Positions 8,951-17,628 of a stretch of DNA of 64,000 bases are shown piece after piece (the stretch's first letter is position 1; each line of letters opens with the position of its first letter). The position numbers were made by a program, and so were the translations under genes. Where the stretch lies: NCBI RefSeq assembly GCF_900114995.1, contig NZ_FOUX01000001.1:2170001-2234000 (forward strand). The letters are read 5' to 3'. The notes beneath the pieces are model-generated. The model did no database searches. It saw nothing but the letters and a program-made list of their open reading frames with translations, and was not told the DNA's origin. The DNA comes from Chitinophaga sp. YR627 (GTDB lineage: Bacteria > Bacteroidota > Bacteroidia > Chitinophagales > Chitinophagaceae).

Positions 8951-9637
8951 ATGCAGCGCATACTCGTAGTTGAAGACGAAATCAAAGTGGCTAATACCGT
9001 AAAAAAGGGATTGGAAGAGAATGGCTTTGAAGTAGACGTTGCTTATGACGGCCGCATGGGTAAAAGCCTGGCAGCCAGCAATAACTACGACCTGGTGATC
9101 CTCGACCTTAACCTCCCTCATGCTAACGGATACGAAGTATGCGAAGTGATCCGCCGTAAAAATAATGCGATCCCCATCATCATGCTCACCGCCCTGGGGG
9201 GTATGGATGATAAGATGCAGGCGTTCGAACTGGGCGCCGACGACTACCTGGTGAAACCCTTCGATTTCAGGGAACTGATGGCCCGTATCCGGGTATTCCT
9301 CAAACGCGCCGGCTCTGAAGTACAGGAAAACAACCAGTATAAGATCGTTATCGGTGACCTGGAAATAGACCGTGAAAAGAAAGAAGTAACGCGTGGTGGC
9401 AAAAAGATCGCGCTGACCGCCAAAGAATATCAGCTGCTGGAATTCCTGGCCCTCCACAAAGGCAAGGTGATCTCCAAACTGGTCATTGCCGAAAAGGTAT
9501 GGGATATCGACTTCGATACAGGTACCAACGTCATCGAAGTATACATGAACTTCCTCCGGAAGAAGATCGACAAAGATTTTGATAATAAGCTCCTGCATAC
9601 AAAAACAGGAATGGGATATTACCTGGCCGAAGAGTGA
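8951..9637 (+). CDS. OmpR/PhoB-family response regulator (CusR/CopR-like)
   Basis: 228 residues. Receiver domain (1-115) with phospho-acceptor Asp52 (VILDLNLPHANG) and lysine motif YLVKPFDFRE; winged-helix DNA-binding domain (about 130-225) with LTAKEYQLLEFL and the C-terminal GMGYYL hairpin. Such regulators bind direct repeats spaced about 11 bp. The downstream histidine kinase starts within the last codons (GTG at 9634 overlaps the stop), so the two are translationally coupled. The neighbouring adaptor-like lipoprotein with phased repeats in front of it suggests metal or envelope stress control. The exact signal is inferred. Confidence 0.93.
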   Translation: MQRILVVEDEIKVANTVKKGLEENGFEVDVAYDGRMGKSLAASNNYDLVILDLNLPHANGYEVCEVIRRKNNAIPIIMLTALGGMDDKMQAFELGADDYLVKPFDFRELMARIRVFLKRAGSEVQENNQYKIVIGDLEIDREKKEVTRGGKKIALTAKEYQLLEFLALHKGKVISKLVIAEKVWDIDFDTGTNVIEVYMNFLRKKIDKDFDNKLLHTKTGMGYYLAEE

Positions 9638-11037
9638 AGATCAAATACAAAATAGCGCTCTCCTATTCTGTTTCAGCATTCGTACTGCTGAACACCTTTG
9701 CTATTCTGGCTTATTATTTCTCTGCACAATCCCGCAAAGCGGAATACCTGGAACGTCTGGAATACCGTGCCCGCTCCATTGCCAACGTCATCATCGAAGA
9801 TGACCGCGTCAAGGTCGATCTGCTGCGCAAACTGGACAAAACCACTTTCCAGGACCTCTACAAGGAAACTATCCTGGTATACAATCCTTCTTACGACCTC
9901 GTATATTCTAATGTAAAGGATACGGCTATCCGTACCCCCCGCCGCCTGCTGGATTACATTAAAAAGAACGGAGAATATAGTCATGAACGTGATAACGGCG
10001 AACTGGTAGGCGTGTACTACACCGAAGGCTCCGTATCCCTCATCGTACTGGTCACCTCCTTTGATAAATACGGTTTTCAGAACCTGCAGAACCTCCGCCA
10101 GATCCTCATTATCGAGATCGTTGTCGCCATCATACTCCTGCTTTTTATTGGCTATTTCTTTGCCGGGCGGATGGTACAGCCGATTGACAAACTGGTGGAA
10201 CAGGTACAGACCATTAACGCCAACAACCTGCAGGGCATGACGGTCGATGCCAAAGGCAAAGACGAGATCGCACAGCTGGGCGCTAATTTTAATACCATGC
10301 TGATCCGCCTCAGCAATGCCTTCGACCTGCAAAAGAGCTTCGTGAGCAATGCTTCCCACGAACTCAGAACACCCCTGGCTTCTATTATCAGCCAGCTGCA
10401 GGTGGCCCTATCCAAAGAAAGAGAGAAAGAAATATATGTCGACGTCCTAAATTCTGTATTGGAAGATGCCCAGCACCTCTCCGATCTGAGTAATGGTCTG
10501 CTGCAGCTGGCACAGTCCGGACTGGATGAAAGGCAGTTTGTATTCTCCGAAGTCAGGATCGACGAACTGATGCTGGATATGGGTAACCTGATCAAACTCA
10601 AACATGCACCAGCTACTCCCGGTGCTGAACCCCAGAAGTCACCCCGTATAGATATCAGCTTCCTGAAAGTACCGGAACAGGATACAGAACTGACCTGCGA
10701 AGGCAATGAAAGTCTGCTGAAAGTACTGTTCCTGAACCTGCTGGACAACGCCCTTAAATTCTCAAAAGACAATACCGTCTCTGTTACCATCGACTTCAAT
10801 GACAACGGCATACAGATACAGGTGATTGATAATGGTATCGGTATCCCTGCCGGCGAACTGGCCAAAGTATTCGAACCTTTCTATCGCGGGTCTAATTCCC
10901 ACCAGGTACGCGGTCATGGCCTGGGTCTTTCTATCTGCAAAAGGATCGCGCTTTTACACAAAGGACAGATCGCTGCTACCTCTATATTAGGTGAAGGCAC
11001 CACATTTACGGTGGAATTGCCGCATAAACACCAGTAG
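9634..11037 (+). CDS. Sensor histidine kinase of the OmpR-type pair
   Basis: 467 residues, starting at GTG and overlapping the regulator stop. A first membrane segment (about 8-30), an extracytoplasmic sensor region (about 31-155), a second membrane segment (about 156-177), HAMP (about 178-232), HisKA with His242 (VSNASHELRTPLASI), and HATPase_c (about 350-465) with N-box NLLDNALKFS, G1 DNGIGIP and G2 GHGLGLSI. This is the classical CusS/CopS-like layout, although the periplasmic part lacks an obvious His/Met-rich metal site. It presumably phosphorylates the regulator encoded just upstream. Confidence 0.92.
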   Translation: MKIKYKIALSYSVSAFVLLNTFAILAYYFSAQSRKAEYLERLEYRARSIANVIIEDDRVKVDLLRKLDKTTFQDLYKETILVYNPSYDLVYSNVKDTAIRTPRRLLDYIKKNGEYSHERDNGELVGVYYTEGSVSLIVLVTSFDKYGFQNLQNLRQILIIEIVVAIILLLFIGYFFAGRMVQPIDKLVEQVQTINANNLQGMTVDAKGKDEIAQLGANFNTMLIRLSNAFDLQKSFVSNASHELRTPLASIISQLQVALSKEREKEIYVDVLNSVLEDAQHLSDLSNGLLQLAQSGLDERQFVFSEVRIDELMLDMGNLIKLKHAPATPGAEPQKSPRIDISFLKVPEQDTELTCEGNESLLKVLFLNLLDNALKFSKDNTVSVTIDFNDNGIQIQVIDNGIGIPAGELAKVFEPFYRGSNSHQVRGHGLGLSICKRIALLHKGQIAATSILGEGTTFTVELPHKHQ

Positions 11038-11056
11038 ATCCTCACCCACCTCTACA

Positions 11057-11100
11057 TTTTAAGCTCATTTTAATTGTCTTTAAAGCCTCCTTTAAGTGAG
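11057..11100 (+). promoter_or_regulatory. Four phased TTTTAA-type half-sites (probable OmpR-family operator)
   Basis: Hexamers TTTTAA, TTTTAA, TTTAAA and CTTTAA begin at 11057, 11068, 11079 and 11090, exactly 11 bp apart. OmpR/PhoB-family proteins bind tandem half-sites with this spacing. The array lies between the histidine kinase stop and the adaptor-like lipoprotein start. A closely similar array occurs at 21682-21719 before the metal-efflux locus. Repeats are seen; the binding protein is inferred. Confidence 0.6.
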
Positions 11101-11134
11101 ATTGCGGAGCTTTGCTGTAATTCTGAAATACGTC

Positions 11135-11800
11135 ATGAAACGCAACACGCTACTCGTCATCTTATTCGCTGCAGGTCTTAGCCTGTCAGCCTGTAAGCAT
11201 CCCGAGCTGGAAGAAGGAGTGACTAACAAGACGTTTGTACTGAGCGATACCATGCTCAAGACTATCAGAATTGACACCGCCAGTCTTAAACCTGTCGAAA
11301 AGGAATTACAGTTACCGGGCAAAGTTGTACTGAACAATAGCAATGTGCGGAAAACGGATGTACTGATAGATGTGGCACAGGCAGATCTGAGAAATGTGAA
11401 AGAAGGTTATGAAGCAGAGATCATCTCCGAAAGCCTGCCAGAGAAGGTCTTTTATGGAAAAGTGGAAACTGTATATCTCCCGAAAGATGCTGCGACCGGA
11501 CGCCTGAACATTGTACTGAACGATCCGGAGGCAGTCCTTAAACCGGATATGAAAGCAGCCGTGATCGTGCATTGTGATGAAGGAGATGATATGATCGCAA
11601 TACCGGAAACAGCAGTCATTGCCGATCACAGTAAGAATTTTGTACTGGTTTTCAAAGACAAATACAATATCCAGGTCAGAGAAGTGGAAACGTATACGAC
11701 AGCAGGAGATATTATATATATCCTCCGTGGTCTCGAGGCTGGTGAGAATGTGATATCCGCCCATCAACGGCAGATCTTTGACGCGCTAAGCGACAATTAA
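11135..11800 (+). CDS. Shortened RND efflux adaptor-like lipoprotein (lacks hairpin and lipoyl parts)
   Basis: 221 residues from the ATG at 11135, chosen because it gives a clean lipoprotein signal ending in the lipobox LSAC; an in-frame GTG 39 bp upstream lies inside the phased repeats. The sequence resembles the C-terminal half of CzcB/CusB membrane-fusion proteins: GKVVLNN, then a beta-barrel segment (DVAQADLRNVKEGYEAE), the membrane-proximal segment (PDMKAAVIVHC, IPETAVI) and an ending QRQIFDALSDN that parallels the adaptor at 23597 (AQVFIYDALNTK). The alpha-hairpin and lipoyl region of about 120-150 residues is missing between GKVVLNN and the barrel. No membrane pump or outer-membrane partner lies next to it. 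It could be a remnant, a decoy or a regulator. Confidence 0.75.
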   Translation: MKRNTLLVILFAAGLSLSACKHPELEEGVTNKTFVLSDTMLKTIRIDTASLKPVEKELQLPGKVVLNNSNVRKTDVLIDVAQADLRNVKEGYEAEIISESLPEKVFYGKVETVYLPKDAATGRLNIVLNDPEAVLKPDMKAAVIVHCDEGDDMIAIPETAVIADHSKNFVLVFKDKYNIQVREVETYTTAGDIIYILRGLEAGENVISAHQRQIFDALSDN

Positions 11801-11912
11801 AGTTGATCATCAAGGTTTTAGTTCGCATATAGGTTGATAGAATGGACATGCAAACAGGACTCTACAGGTGTTTACATTTGTTAGATAAGACTGTTCTACA
11901 TGCTCAATTACT

Positions 11913-11954
11913 CCGCCCCGCCGCAGAAGATACAACGCGGGGCGGTTTTTTTTT
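11913..11954 (+). terminator. Rho-independent terminator after the adaptor-like lipoprotein
   Basis: A 9-bp GC-rich stem (CCGCCCCGC at 11913-11921 with its complement at 11937-11945), followed by nine T. Confidence 0.92.
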
Positions 11955-11982
11955 AAGGCGTTTGATTTATATTAAATAGAAA

Positions 11983-12012
11983 GAGGCCGCCCGGGATTTC
12001 CTGGGTGGCCTC
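11983..12012 (-). terminator. Hairpin terminator for trhO, possibly bidirectional
   Basis: Arms 11983-11994 and 12001-12012 pair with two G-U or mismatch positions. T-rich sequence follows on both strands. It lies just past the trhO stop. Confidence 0.65.
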
Positions 12013-12041
12013 AACTTTTATATATTCTTATTAATGTATGA

Positions 12042-13082
12042 TCAGTCGTTTTCGCGCTCCAGTCTCGGACGCAGCCGCTGCTTTGATTTGTTGAAGATCA
12101 TCTGTCCCTTGTCAACCCCTCTTCTCAGCTCATCACGCTCATCTTCCGGTAAATGCAGTACGCTCTTACAATCGGAACTACAGGTACCTTCGTAAGCTGC
12201 TGCACACTCCTCACATTGGATAAATAACAGGTGACAGGCGTCATTCGCACAGTTAGTGTGTGTATCAGAAGGTTTACCACACTGGTGACATTTACTGATC
12301 ACCTCATCGGTTATACGTTCTCCCAACCTGTCGTCAAACACGAAGTTCTTTCCTTTGAACTTCAGCGGTAATCCCTGTTCTTTGGCCTTGTTGGTATATT
12401 CAATAATACCTCCTTCGAGGTGAAATACATTCTTGAAACCGTTGTGCATCATATAGGCAGATGCTTTCTCACAGCGGATACCACCTGTACAATACATCAC
12501 GATATTCTTGTCTTTCTGGTCTTTCAGCATATCAACAGCCATCGGCAGCTGCTCACGGAAAGTATCAGAAGGTACTTCTATGGCATTCTGAAAATGCCCT
12601 ACTTCATATTCGTAGTGATTACGCATATCCACAACAATGGTGTCCGGATCCTCTGTCAGCTCGTTAAAGCCTTTAGCATCCAGGTATTTACCTCTGTTGG
12701 AAATATCGAAGGTAGGATCCTCAATTCCATCGGCCACGATCTTATCACGTACCTTGATCTTAAGTACCCAGAAAGACTTCCCGTCATCGTCAACAGCGAT
12801 GTTCAGGCGGATACCATTCAGGAAAGAATAAGAATAAAGCACATCTCTGAATGCGTCAACATTGTACTCGGGAACGCTGATCTGTGCATTGATACCCTCA
12901 TGGGCAACGTAGATACGACCGAATACGCCTAAAGTAAAAAGACGCTCGTACAATTCATTACGGAAGGCGGTGGGATCTTCGATCTTTGCGTACTGATAAA
13001 AGGAGATAGTAGTGCGGCGAAATGTTTCAGCCGCCAGCCGAACCTTCAGTTCGGCCGCAGAAACTCTGTTGTGTAATGCCAT
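12042..13082 (-). CDS. trhO: tRNA uridine(34) hydroxylase, rhodanese family
   Basis: 346 residues. TrhO (YceA) makes 5-hydroxyuridine at wobble position 34 of certain tRNAs, using oxygen. An N-terminal acylphosphatase-like domain (about 25-115) is followed by a rhodanese domain (about 135-240) with the catalytic loop [11 protein letters not shown], then a C-terminal region with Cys pairs ([24 protein letters not shown]) that could bind a metal. Length and order fit the family. It stands alone with its own promoter and a terminator behind it. Confidence 0.92.
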   Translation of the reverse strand: MALHNRVSAAELKVRLAAETFRRTTISFYQYAKIEDPTAFRNELYERLFTLGVFGRIYVAHEGINAQISVPEYNVDAFRDVLYSYSFLNGIRLNIAVDDDGKSFWVLKIKVRDKIVADGIEDPTFDISNRGKYLDAKGFNELTEDPDTIVVDMRNHYEYEVGHFQNAIEVPSDTFREQLPMAVDMLKDQKDKNIVMYCTGGIRCEKASAYMMHNGFKNVFHLEGGIIEYTNKAKEQGLPLKFKGKNFVFDDRLGERITDEVISKCHQCGKPSDTHTNCANDACHLLFIQCEECAAAYEGTCSSDCKSVLHLPEDERDELRRGVDKGQMIFNKSKQRLRPRLEREND

Positions 13083-13218
13083 TTTTGTCGTTAAGAAATT
13101 TTAAGAACACTTGCCTTGTGAGCAAAATTTCATTTTTTGCCTCACCGGTATTGATTTTCAGACGATCGCTTTTAAACATATGTCTAAAAGTCTGTCTAAT
13201 TTTCCCGGTTTAGCCCCG

Positions 13219-13226
13219 CAAAGATA
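13219..13226 (-). promoter_or_regulatory. -7 promoter element (TATCTTTG) of trhO
   Basis: Exact TAnnTTTG match on the minus strand. It implies a leader of about 130 bases before the trhO start. Confidence 0.55.
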
Positions 13227-13275
13227 GCAAAACTTGCACTATGAATAAATGACTGCCGTCAGTCAGATAGCTGAC

Positions 13276-13482
13276 TCAGCCCTGCCAGACTTCCGTCTCC
13301 CTGGACCAGTCGTACAGGATAGCCGTCATGTAATAAGCCGCTGCACTGATAATCAGTACATAACCGGCAAAACCAATGGTCATAAATTCAGGAGAAGCCG
13401 TCCACTCGTTCAATTCCGCTACATACGCCACTGTGGCCATTAAAATTCCTAATATGAAAGCGATTAGCGCAATTCTCTTCAT
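13276..13482 (-). CDS. Small two-helix membrane protein, unknown
   Basis: 68 residues with two predicted membrane helices (about 3-22 and 35-57) separated by a short polar loop (ELNEWTASPEF), ending in a polar tail. I do not recognise a family. It sits alone between trhO and another small membrane gene. The hydrophobic layout and ATG start argue for a real gene, but evidence is limited. Confidence 0.5.
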   Translation of the reverse strand: MKRIALIAFILGILMATVAYVAELNEWTASPEFMTIGFAGYVLIISAAAYYMTAILYDWSRETEVWQG

Positions 13483-13728
13483 AAGGGGATAGTTTCGTTA
13501 AAGATTCACATGAAAGTGTTAGACGATATACTGGTAAACTGGCTCAAAATGTGTTTACTCACTATAATAACAGGTCACATCGTGAAATTGTTCAGGTAGG
13601 TTTAACATATCCTAACCTTTGTAACTATTTGATTATTATCGTATATAAATAAAGTATAAGACTTGGCATCCTTTTTGAAATTAAGGTATCGGACAAGCAA
13701 ATTCGAGTTTAACCCAAAAATGTTAATT

Positions 13729-13851
13729 ATGAGTACAGTTTTTCTCTACATTTTTTACCTGATAGTCGGTTTATGGATATACCGTCTTCTGGCTTACTTC
13801 TACGATCGTGATCCCAAAGAAAGCTACAAGGCAAGAAAGCAAAGAGTTTAA
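13729..13851 (+). CDS. Very small single-helix membrane protein, unknown
   Basis: 40 residues from the ATG at 13729; another ATG at 13720 is in frame. One membrane helix (about 3-25) is followed by a basic tail ending KARKQRV. A strong terminator begins 8 bp after its stop, which supports a transcribed short gene. The layout resembles small inner-membrane proteins, but no family is recognised. Confidence 0.5.
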   Translation: MSTVFLYIFYLIVGLWIYRLLAYFYDRDPKESYKARKQRV

Positions 13852-13859
13852 GGCAAGCA

Positions 13860-13891
13860 GGGAAAGTCAATAAAAGGGCTTTCCCTTTTTT
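13860..13891 (+). terminator. Terminator after the 40-residue membrane protein
   Basis: GGGAAAG (13860-13866) pairs with CTTTCCC (13879-13885), followed by six T. It overlaps the stop of the convergent DUF5686 gene. Confidence 0.85.
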
Positions 13892-16448
13892 ATTGCACGG
13901 TTTCATCCTGCTGTGGTCTTACAAAACTTCCGAATAGTCCCCCAAAGCCGACTCTCACGCCTATTCTTGTATCATCCTTACTCTGGTAGCCAGCTATCAC
14001 ATCAACGCGCAGCACCTTCAGAATATTTTCCAGTCCGGCAAAAACTTCTACATAATTATTATCCCGGTTGATATAGAACGCATTCGATCCAGCCACCAGG
14101 TTCCATTTCAGCCGGTTAAACAGCGGGATCTTGTTTGTCAGCAGCCCGTTGAAATGATGTTCCACATTCGCAGTACCAAAAAGCGAAGCAGTATTACTAT
14201 AACGATAATAAGGCGCCAGCTGGAAACTATTCAGATACTTAATATTATAGAACATCTGATTTCCATTAAAATGCTGGAAGTCAGGAATGTCTACACTTTT
14301 GCTATTGAGGAACCCGCCCGCCCCAAAACGATACTGAAATTCCCCGAAAAGGCGGAGGTTGACATTATCCCGGATCTCAAAGTTCCATTTGTCAAAGTTT
14401 GCATCACTCCCCGCAATGTCTGGAATACCTTTACTATAGGCGACCCGGAAAATGGGGTATTTCGAACCAATGGCCACTTTCCTGTCGGGCAACTCGATAA
14501 AACGCTGACCAGGCTGGAAGGAAAACGCCAGATTCAGTACCAGTGCCTGATTCCTCTCAAAAGGTATCCCTGCCAGTTCATATGGGTGATTAGGCAGGAA
14601 GTGTTTGCCGGTGTCTTTCCTGAAACTGTAATCCGTCGTATTCTGCACCGGAATTCTGTCCTCATAGGAGATCCCTGCCGAGATCGTGGCACTGCTCTGG
14701 AACCTTCTCCGGAAACGTAGTTCGCCGAACCAGTTCTCATACAGCTTCATATAATTGTCCTTAAATAATAAGGTATAGAAGATATTAGCGATCGGTGACA
14801 CCGGATTATCCCGGTTGAACTGAGATACCCGTTTGCCTCCTCCTATCGTCCAGGTATTGTAACCATAACGGCCACCCAGTTTTGCTTCCTTGCGCCATGA
14901 CACGAACGTGTAAGCATTCAGATGGGTATTGCTGAATCCATACCTGATCCGGGGAATAATACGCAGTTGCTGGTTACGCGGCAGGTCAAGATCCAGTTCC
15001 GGCTCCACATTCAGGGAGATTCCTTCCACAGTATTATATTCAACCTGTGTCAGTAGGGACTTCATACTGAAGTCATGAGAGTAGATGCCTGTATCCCGGC
15101 GGAAGTAAAACTTATGTTCTGCTCCCCCCATACTATACAGGAGCTGTGACACCTTGATGGGTTTCTGGTGTGCTTTCAGGGTATCCAGTCGCCATTGTGA
15201 CCGGCTACTGTCTCTTCTCGCCCTTGCCGTACTGTCTTTTTTGCGGAAGTCTGTCACTTCTTCAGGTTCCAGTGGCACCGGACGAATACTATCCCAGTAA
15301 GCCAGTTGTTTACTGTCGAAGGCCGTATCGTACCGCATAATGGTGCGGTCGAAGTATTTTTTCGTAAAATTTGGTTGTAGGTTATAATTGGAGTACACAT
15401 TCACAAAGCTACCCGCCACATTAAAACCAAACTGTTTGATGGTCAGGTTGATAACCTGGTCCTTCGTACGCCATACTTCATTATTCACCGGTACATGGAT
15501 CTGTGTGATATGCAGGGTGTCCATGATCTCCAGCTGGTATTCCTGTGTCACCATCAGGTCTACGCTGTGTATGCGCCAGTCATTATCTGTAATAAAGATG
15601 TATCCTGAAAACAGGGGTTCGTATTTACGTCTGGGAATGACTTTAATCTTGTTGACCGTCTTCCCGTCATCCTGGAACACGCCTTCCAGTCTGTATTTAT
15701 AATACAGCAATGCATTTTCAGCAATAGGTGAGATATACCCTCTTTTACTGAATTGCGAGACCATCGCCGTTACGTTATTCTCATAAAAATCAATGAAGGC
15801 GGGAAAGCTAAATCCAAATCCACCGCCGCTCTGACGGGCAGATAAAACTTCCACTTTAATATCATCCGGTCTTTTCACTGCCACTTTGGTGACAGATTCT
15901 GAGAGAAACAATACCCCTTTTCTCGTCGAGTCCAGTCCCATATCTTCAACATCCTCCGTCCCTATCTTCTTTCCAAAGAAACTGCCGGGCATATCCCTCA
16001 TTTTAAAGACGCCCTTAATATAGTCGTTACAGGTATATTCTTTTACCTGGTCAAGATAGTAGCCACGTTTCTTTATTGCCTGACGGATAATGGCATACGC
16101 CGGATCTTCTCCTCCTGATTTTACGATCACTTCTTTTATCTGCAAACTCAATGGCGACAAGGTAAAATTAAGGGTCTGTTCGGCCGCTGTGACTGTAACC
16201 GGCTGCTCTCCTTTTTTATAACCCATATACTGACACACCAGTATGTAATTACCAGCCGGTACATCCAGGTGATACTGACCTGCCGCATTGGTGGTCGTAC
16301 CATTGGTAGTACCTTTGATAAATACAGATGCAAATGGCAGGGGTTCGTTCCTGTCATTCGTTACCTTGCCCCTTATGATACCCGCCTGGGCATAATAAAA
16401 GCTGGTCAGCAGAATAAGGCTTAGTAAAAATTTGGGCATATTTGACAA
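13890..16448 (-). CDS. DUF5686 outer-membrane protein with CarboxypepD_reg-like domain
   Basis: 852 residues. A signal peptide (about 1-22, cleavage near AQAG) is followed by a CarboxypepD_reg-like beta domain (about 23-105: IRGKVTNDRNEPLPFASVFIKGTT...), then the long DUF5686 region to the C-terminus, rich in alternating aromatic beta-strands typical of an outer-membrane barrel. Family members are common in Bacteroidota and are not TonB-dependent receptors (no plug domain). Substrate is unknown. The gene is alone, convergent with the small protein at 13729. Confidence 0.85.
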   Translation of the reverse strand: MSNMPKFLLSLILLTSFYYAQAGIIRGKVTNDRNEPLPFASVFIKGTTNGTTTNAAGQYHLDVPAGNYILVCQYMGYKKGEQPVTVTAAEQTLNFTLSPLSLQIKEVIVKSGGEDPAYAIIRQAIKKRGYYLDQVKEYTCNDYIKGVFKMRDMPGSFFGKKIGTEDVEDMGLDSTRKGVLFLSESVTKVAVKRPDDIKVEVLSARQSGGGFGFSFPAFIDFYENNVTAMVSQFSKRGYISPIAENALLYYKYRLEGVFQDDGKTVNKIKVIPRRKYEPLFSGYIFITDNDWRIHSVDLMVTQEYQLEIMDTLHITQIHVPVNNEVWRTKDQVINLTIKQFGFNVAGSFVNVYSNYNLQPNFTKKYFDRTIMRYDTAFDSKQLAYWDSIRPVPLEPEEVTDFRKKDSTARARRDSSRSQWRLDTLKAHQKPIKVSQLLYSMGGAEHKFYFRRDTGIYSHDFSMKSLLTQVEYNTVEGISLNVEPELDLDLPRNQQLRIIPRIRYGFSNTHLNAYTFVSWRKEAKLGGRYGYNTWTIGGGKRVSQFNRDNPVSPIANIFYTLLFKDNYMKLYENWFGELRFRRRFQSSATISAGISYEDRIPVQNTTDYSFRKDTGKHFLPNHPYELAGIPFERNQALVLNLAFSFQPGQRFIELPDRKVAIGSKYPIFRVAYSKGIPDIAGSDANFDKWNFEIRDNVNLRLFGEFQYRFGAGGFLNSKSVDIPDFQHFNGNQMFYNIKYLNSFQLAPYYRYSNTASLFGTANVEHHFNGLLTNKIPLFNRLKWNLVAGSNAFYINRDNNYVEVFAGLENILKVLRVDVIAGYQSKDDTRIGVRVGFGGLFGSFVRPQQDETVQ

Positions 16449-16564
16449 TTATGATATCTCCTGCTATCCGTGCAGCAGGTTCTATCAAATAAATATAACG
16501 TTTAAGGGTAAAATGCGGGTATGCCGCGGTGCTTTTATATGAAATTTAACAAGCAGGCCGGAGT

Positions 16565-16930
16565 TTATGAGACAGCAGGCGCAGGTTTCTTCTTGTAGCG
16601 CAGGTAACTGCCGGTCAGTCCGCCGAAACCAGCTGTGAGTCCGCCGATAAACGCACTGATCACACCTATCAGGATAGGATTTCTGGCCTTTACGATCAGC
16701 TCACTCATACGGTTGGCGAGGATATGGTCATTCTGGATATCTTTAAAAAATGCCAGCGCCAGCCATAAAAGGAATACAGCAATAAATCCGTTTAGGAATG
16801 ATCTTAATGGCGGCAAAGGGATCAGTACCGCAACAAGAAATGCGGCTACTGCTACTGTCCACCAGGTGAAAAAGTAACCACCCAGGTAACTGAGTGCAAT
16901 GATCAATATAAAACGAGGAACGGATTTCAT
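16565..16930 (-). CDS. Small integral membrane protein, unknown
   Basis: 121 residues from the ATG at 16930 (MKSVPRFILII). An in-frame ATG at 16981 would add 17 hydrophilic residues and looks less likely. Three or four membrane helices (about 5-20, 22-40, 47-62, 88-108) and a basic tail (YLRYKKKPAP). The last helix is glycine-rich (GGLTAGFGGLTGSYLRY). No family recognised. It follows the start of the DUF5686 gene on the same strand, upstream of it by 116 bp, so the two might share a transcript. Confidence 0.65.
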   Translation of the reverse strand: MKSVPRFILIIALSYLGGYFFTWWTVAVAAFLVAVLIPLPPLRSFLNGFIAVFLLWLALAFFKDIQNDHILANRMSELIVKARNPILIGVISAFIGGLTAGFGGLTGSYLRYKKKPAPAVS

Positions 16931-17133
16931 ATGTGTAAGATACGAAATATGCGGCAAAGTAAGGTCCGTATATCTACGCAATCTTTCTGTATTAAGGCGA
17001 ATGCATTTCGGAGAGGAATACCTTTACCCGCCTGCATATAAGGTCAGTCAGTACACAGGATAAGGCTAACGGTAAACTGTATATTATCCCCCCAAAAGGG
17101 AGCCACAGATATACGTCAGTTTTGCCCGCTTAT

Positions 17134-17451
17134 TTAACTTGTCCGGTGTATTATATCCTGTGGCAGGTCAACATTTATCAGGACACCACTATCTACCAAC
17201 TTCTGTACATATTGCTCCTGAGATAAAGGGCAATTAGCCAAGTCCAAGAAATCTTCTTTACTCAAAAAACATTGTTTCTTCATTTTAGCGATCAAAAAAT
17301 CGTTAATATCCTGCTCATTATGACTACAAAAGGTCTGCAATACATATTTTCCGTTATGCCAGAACTCTAAATATTGATGATCCCCATGAGATCTGACAAA
17401 CCCTTTACCCGTCAGATTTCTTACTACCTTTTTACATTTCAAAGATGCCAT
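17134..17451 (-). CDS. HicA-like toxin of a type II toxin-antitoxin pair
   Basis: 105 residues. The N-terminus LKCKKVVRNLTGKGFVRS, the GDHQYLEF motif (His in the position of the catalytic His of HicA mRNA interferases), then FCSHNEQDINDFLI and a C-terminal CPLSQEQYVQKL resemble the longer HicA-like family with a double-stranded-RNA-binding fold. It would cleave mRNA when free. The antitoxin-like gene lies just upstream. The ATG at 17451 overlaps a TAA in an 88-bp duplicated copy of that gene's end, a relic of translational coupling. The call rests on motif similarity read by eye. Confidence 0.65.
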   Translation of the reverse strand: MASLKCKKVVRNLTGKGFVRSHGDHQYLEFWHNGKYVLQTFCSHNEQDINDFLIAKMKKQCFLSKEDFLDLANCPLSQEQYVQKLVDSGVLINVDLPQDIIHRTS

Positions 17452-17452
17452 T

Positions 17453-17628
17453 ATATCTCGGTTACTGCTTTAACAATGGTGTTCAACAAAGTTTTGATAC
17501 GCTTAATGCGTTCCGTCATTTGTTCATCAGTTAATTGATTATATCTCAGTCACTTCTTTAACAATAGCGTTCATCAAAGTTTTGATACGCTTAATGCGTT
17601 CCGTCATCTGGTCATCAGCTAATTGATT
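17453..17628. repeat. 88-bp tandem duplication of the antitoxin gene's 3' end
   Basis: Copies at 17453-17540 and 17541-17628 differ at about 9 of 88 positions. The outer copy (17541-17628) is the live end of the 172-residue gene; the inner copy would encode a close variant of its last 28 residues (five changes) but is out of frame with it, because 88 is not a multiple of three. Confidence 0.9.

Noticed and set aside
11135..11800. Shortened adaptor as a pseudogene
   Set aside because: It has an intact start, lipobox, frame and terminator, so it is listed as a real gene, though it may be a deletion derivative.
11801..12041. Possible small RNA or tRNA between the lipoprotein and trhO
   Set aside because: Only two terminator-type hairpins are visible; no tRNA cloverleaf or other RNA family recognised.
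16931..16981. Upstream ATG for the 121-residue membrane protein
   Set aside because: The extra 17 residues are hydrophilic and precede a typical MKSVPRF start; the shorter form is more plausible.
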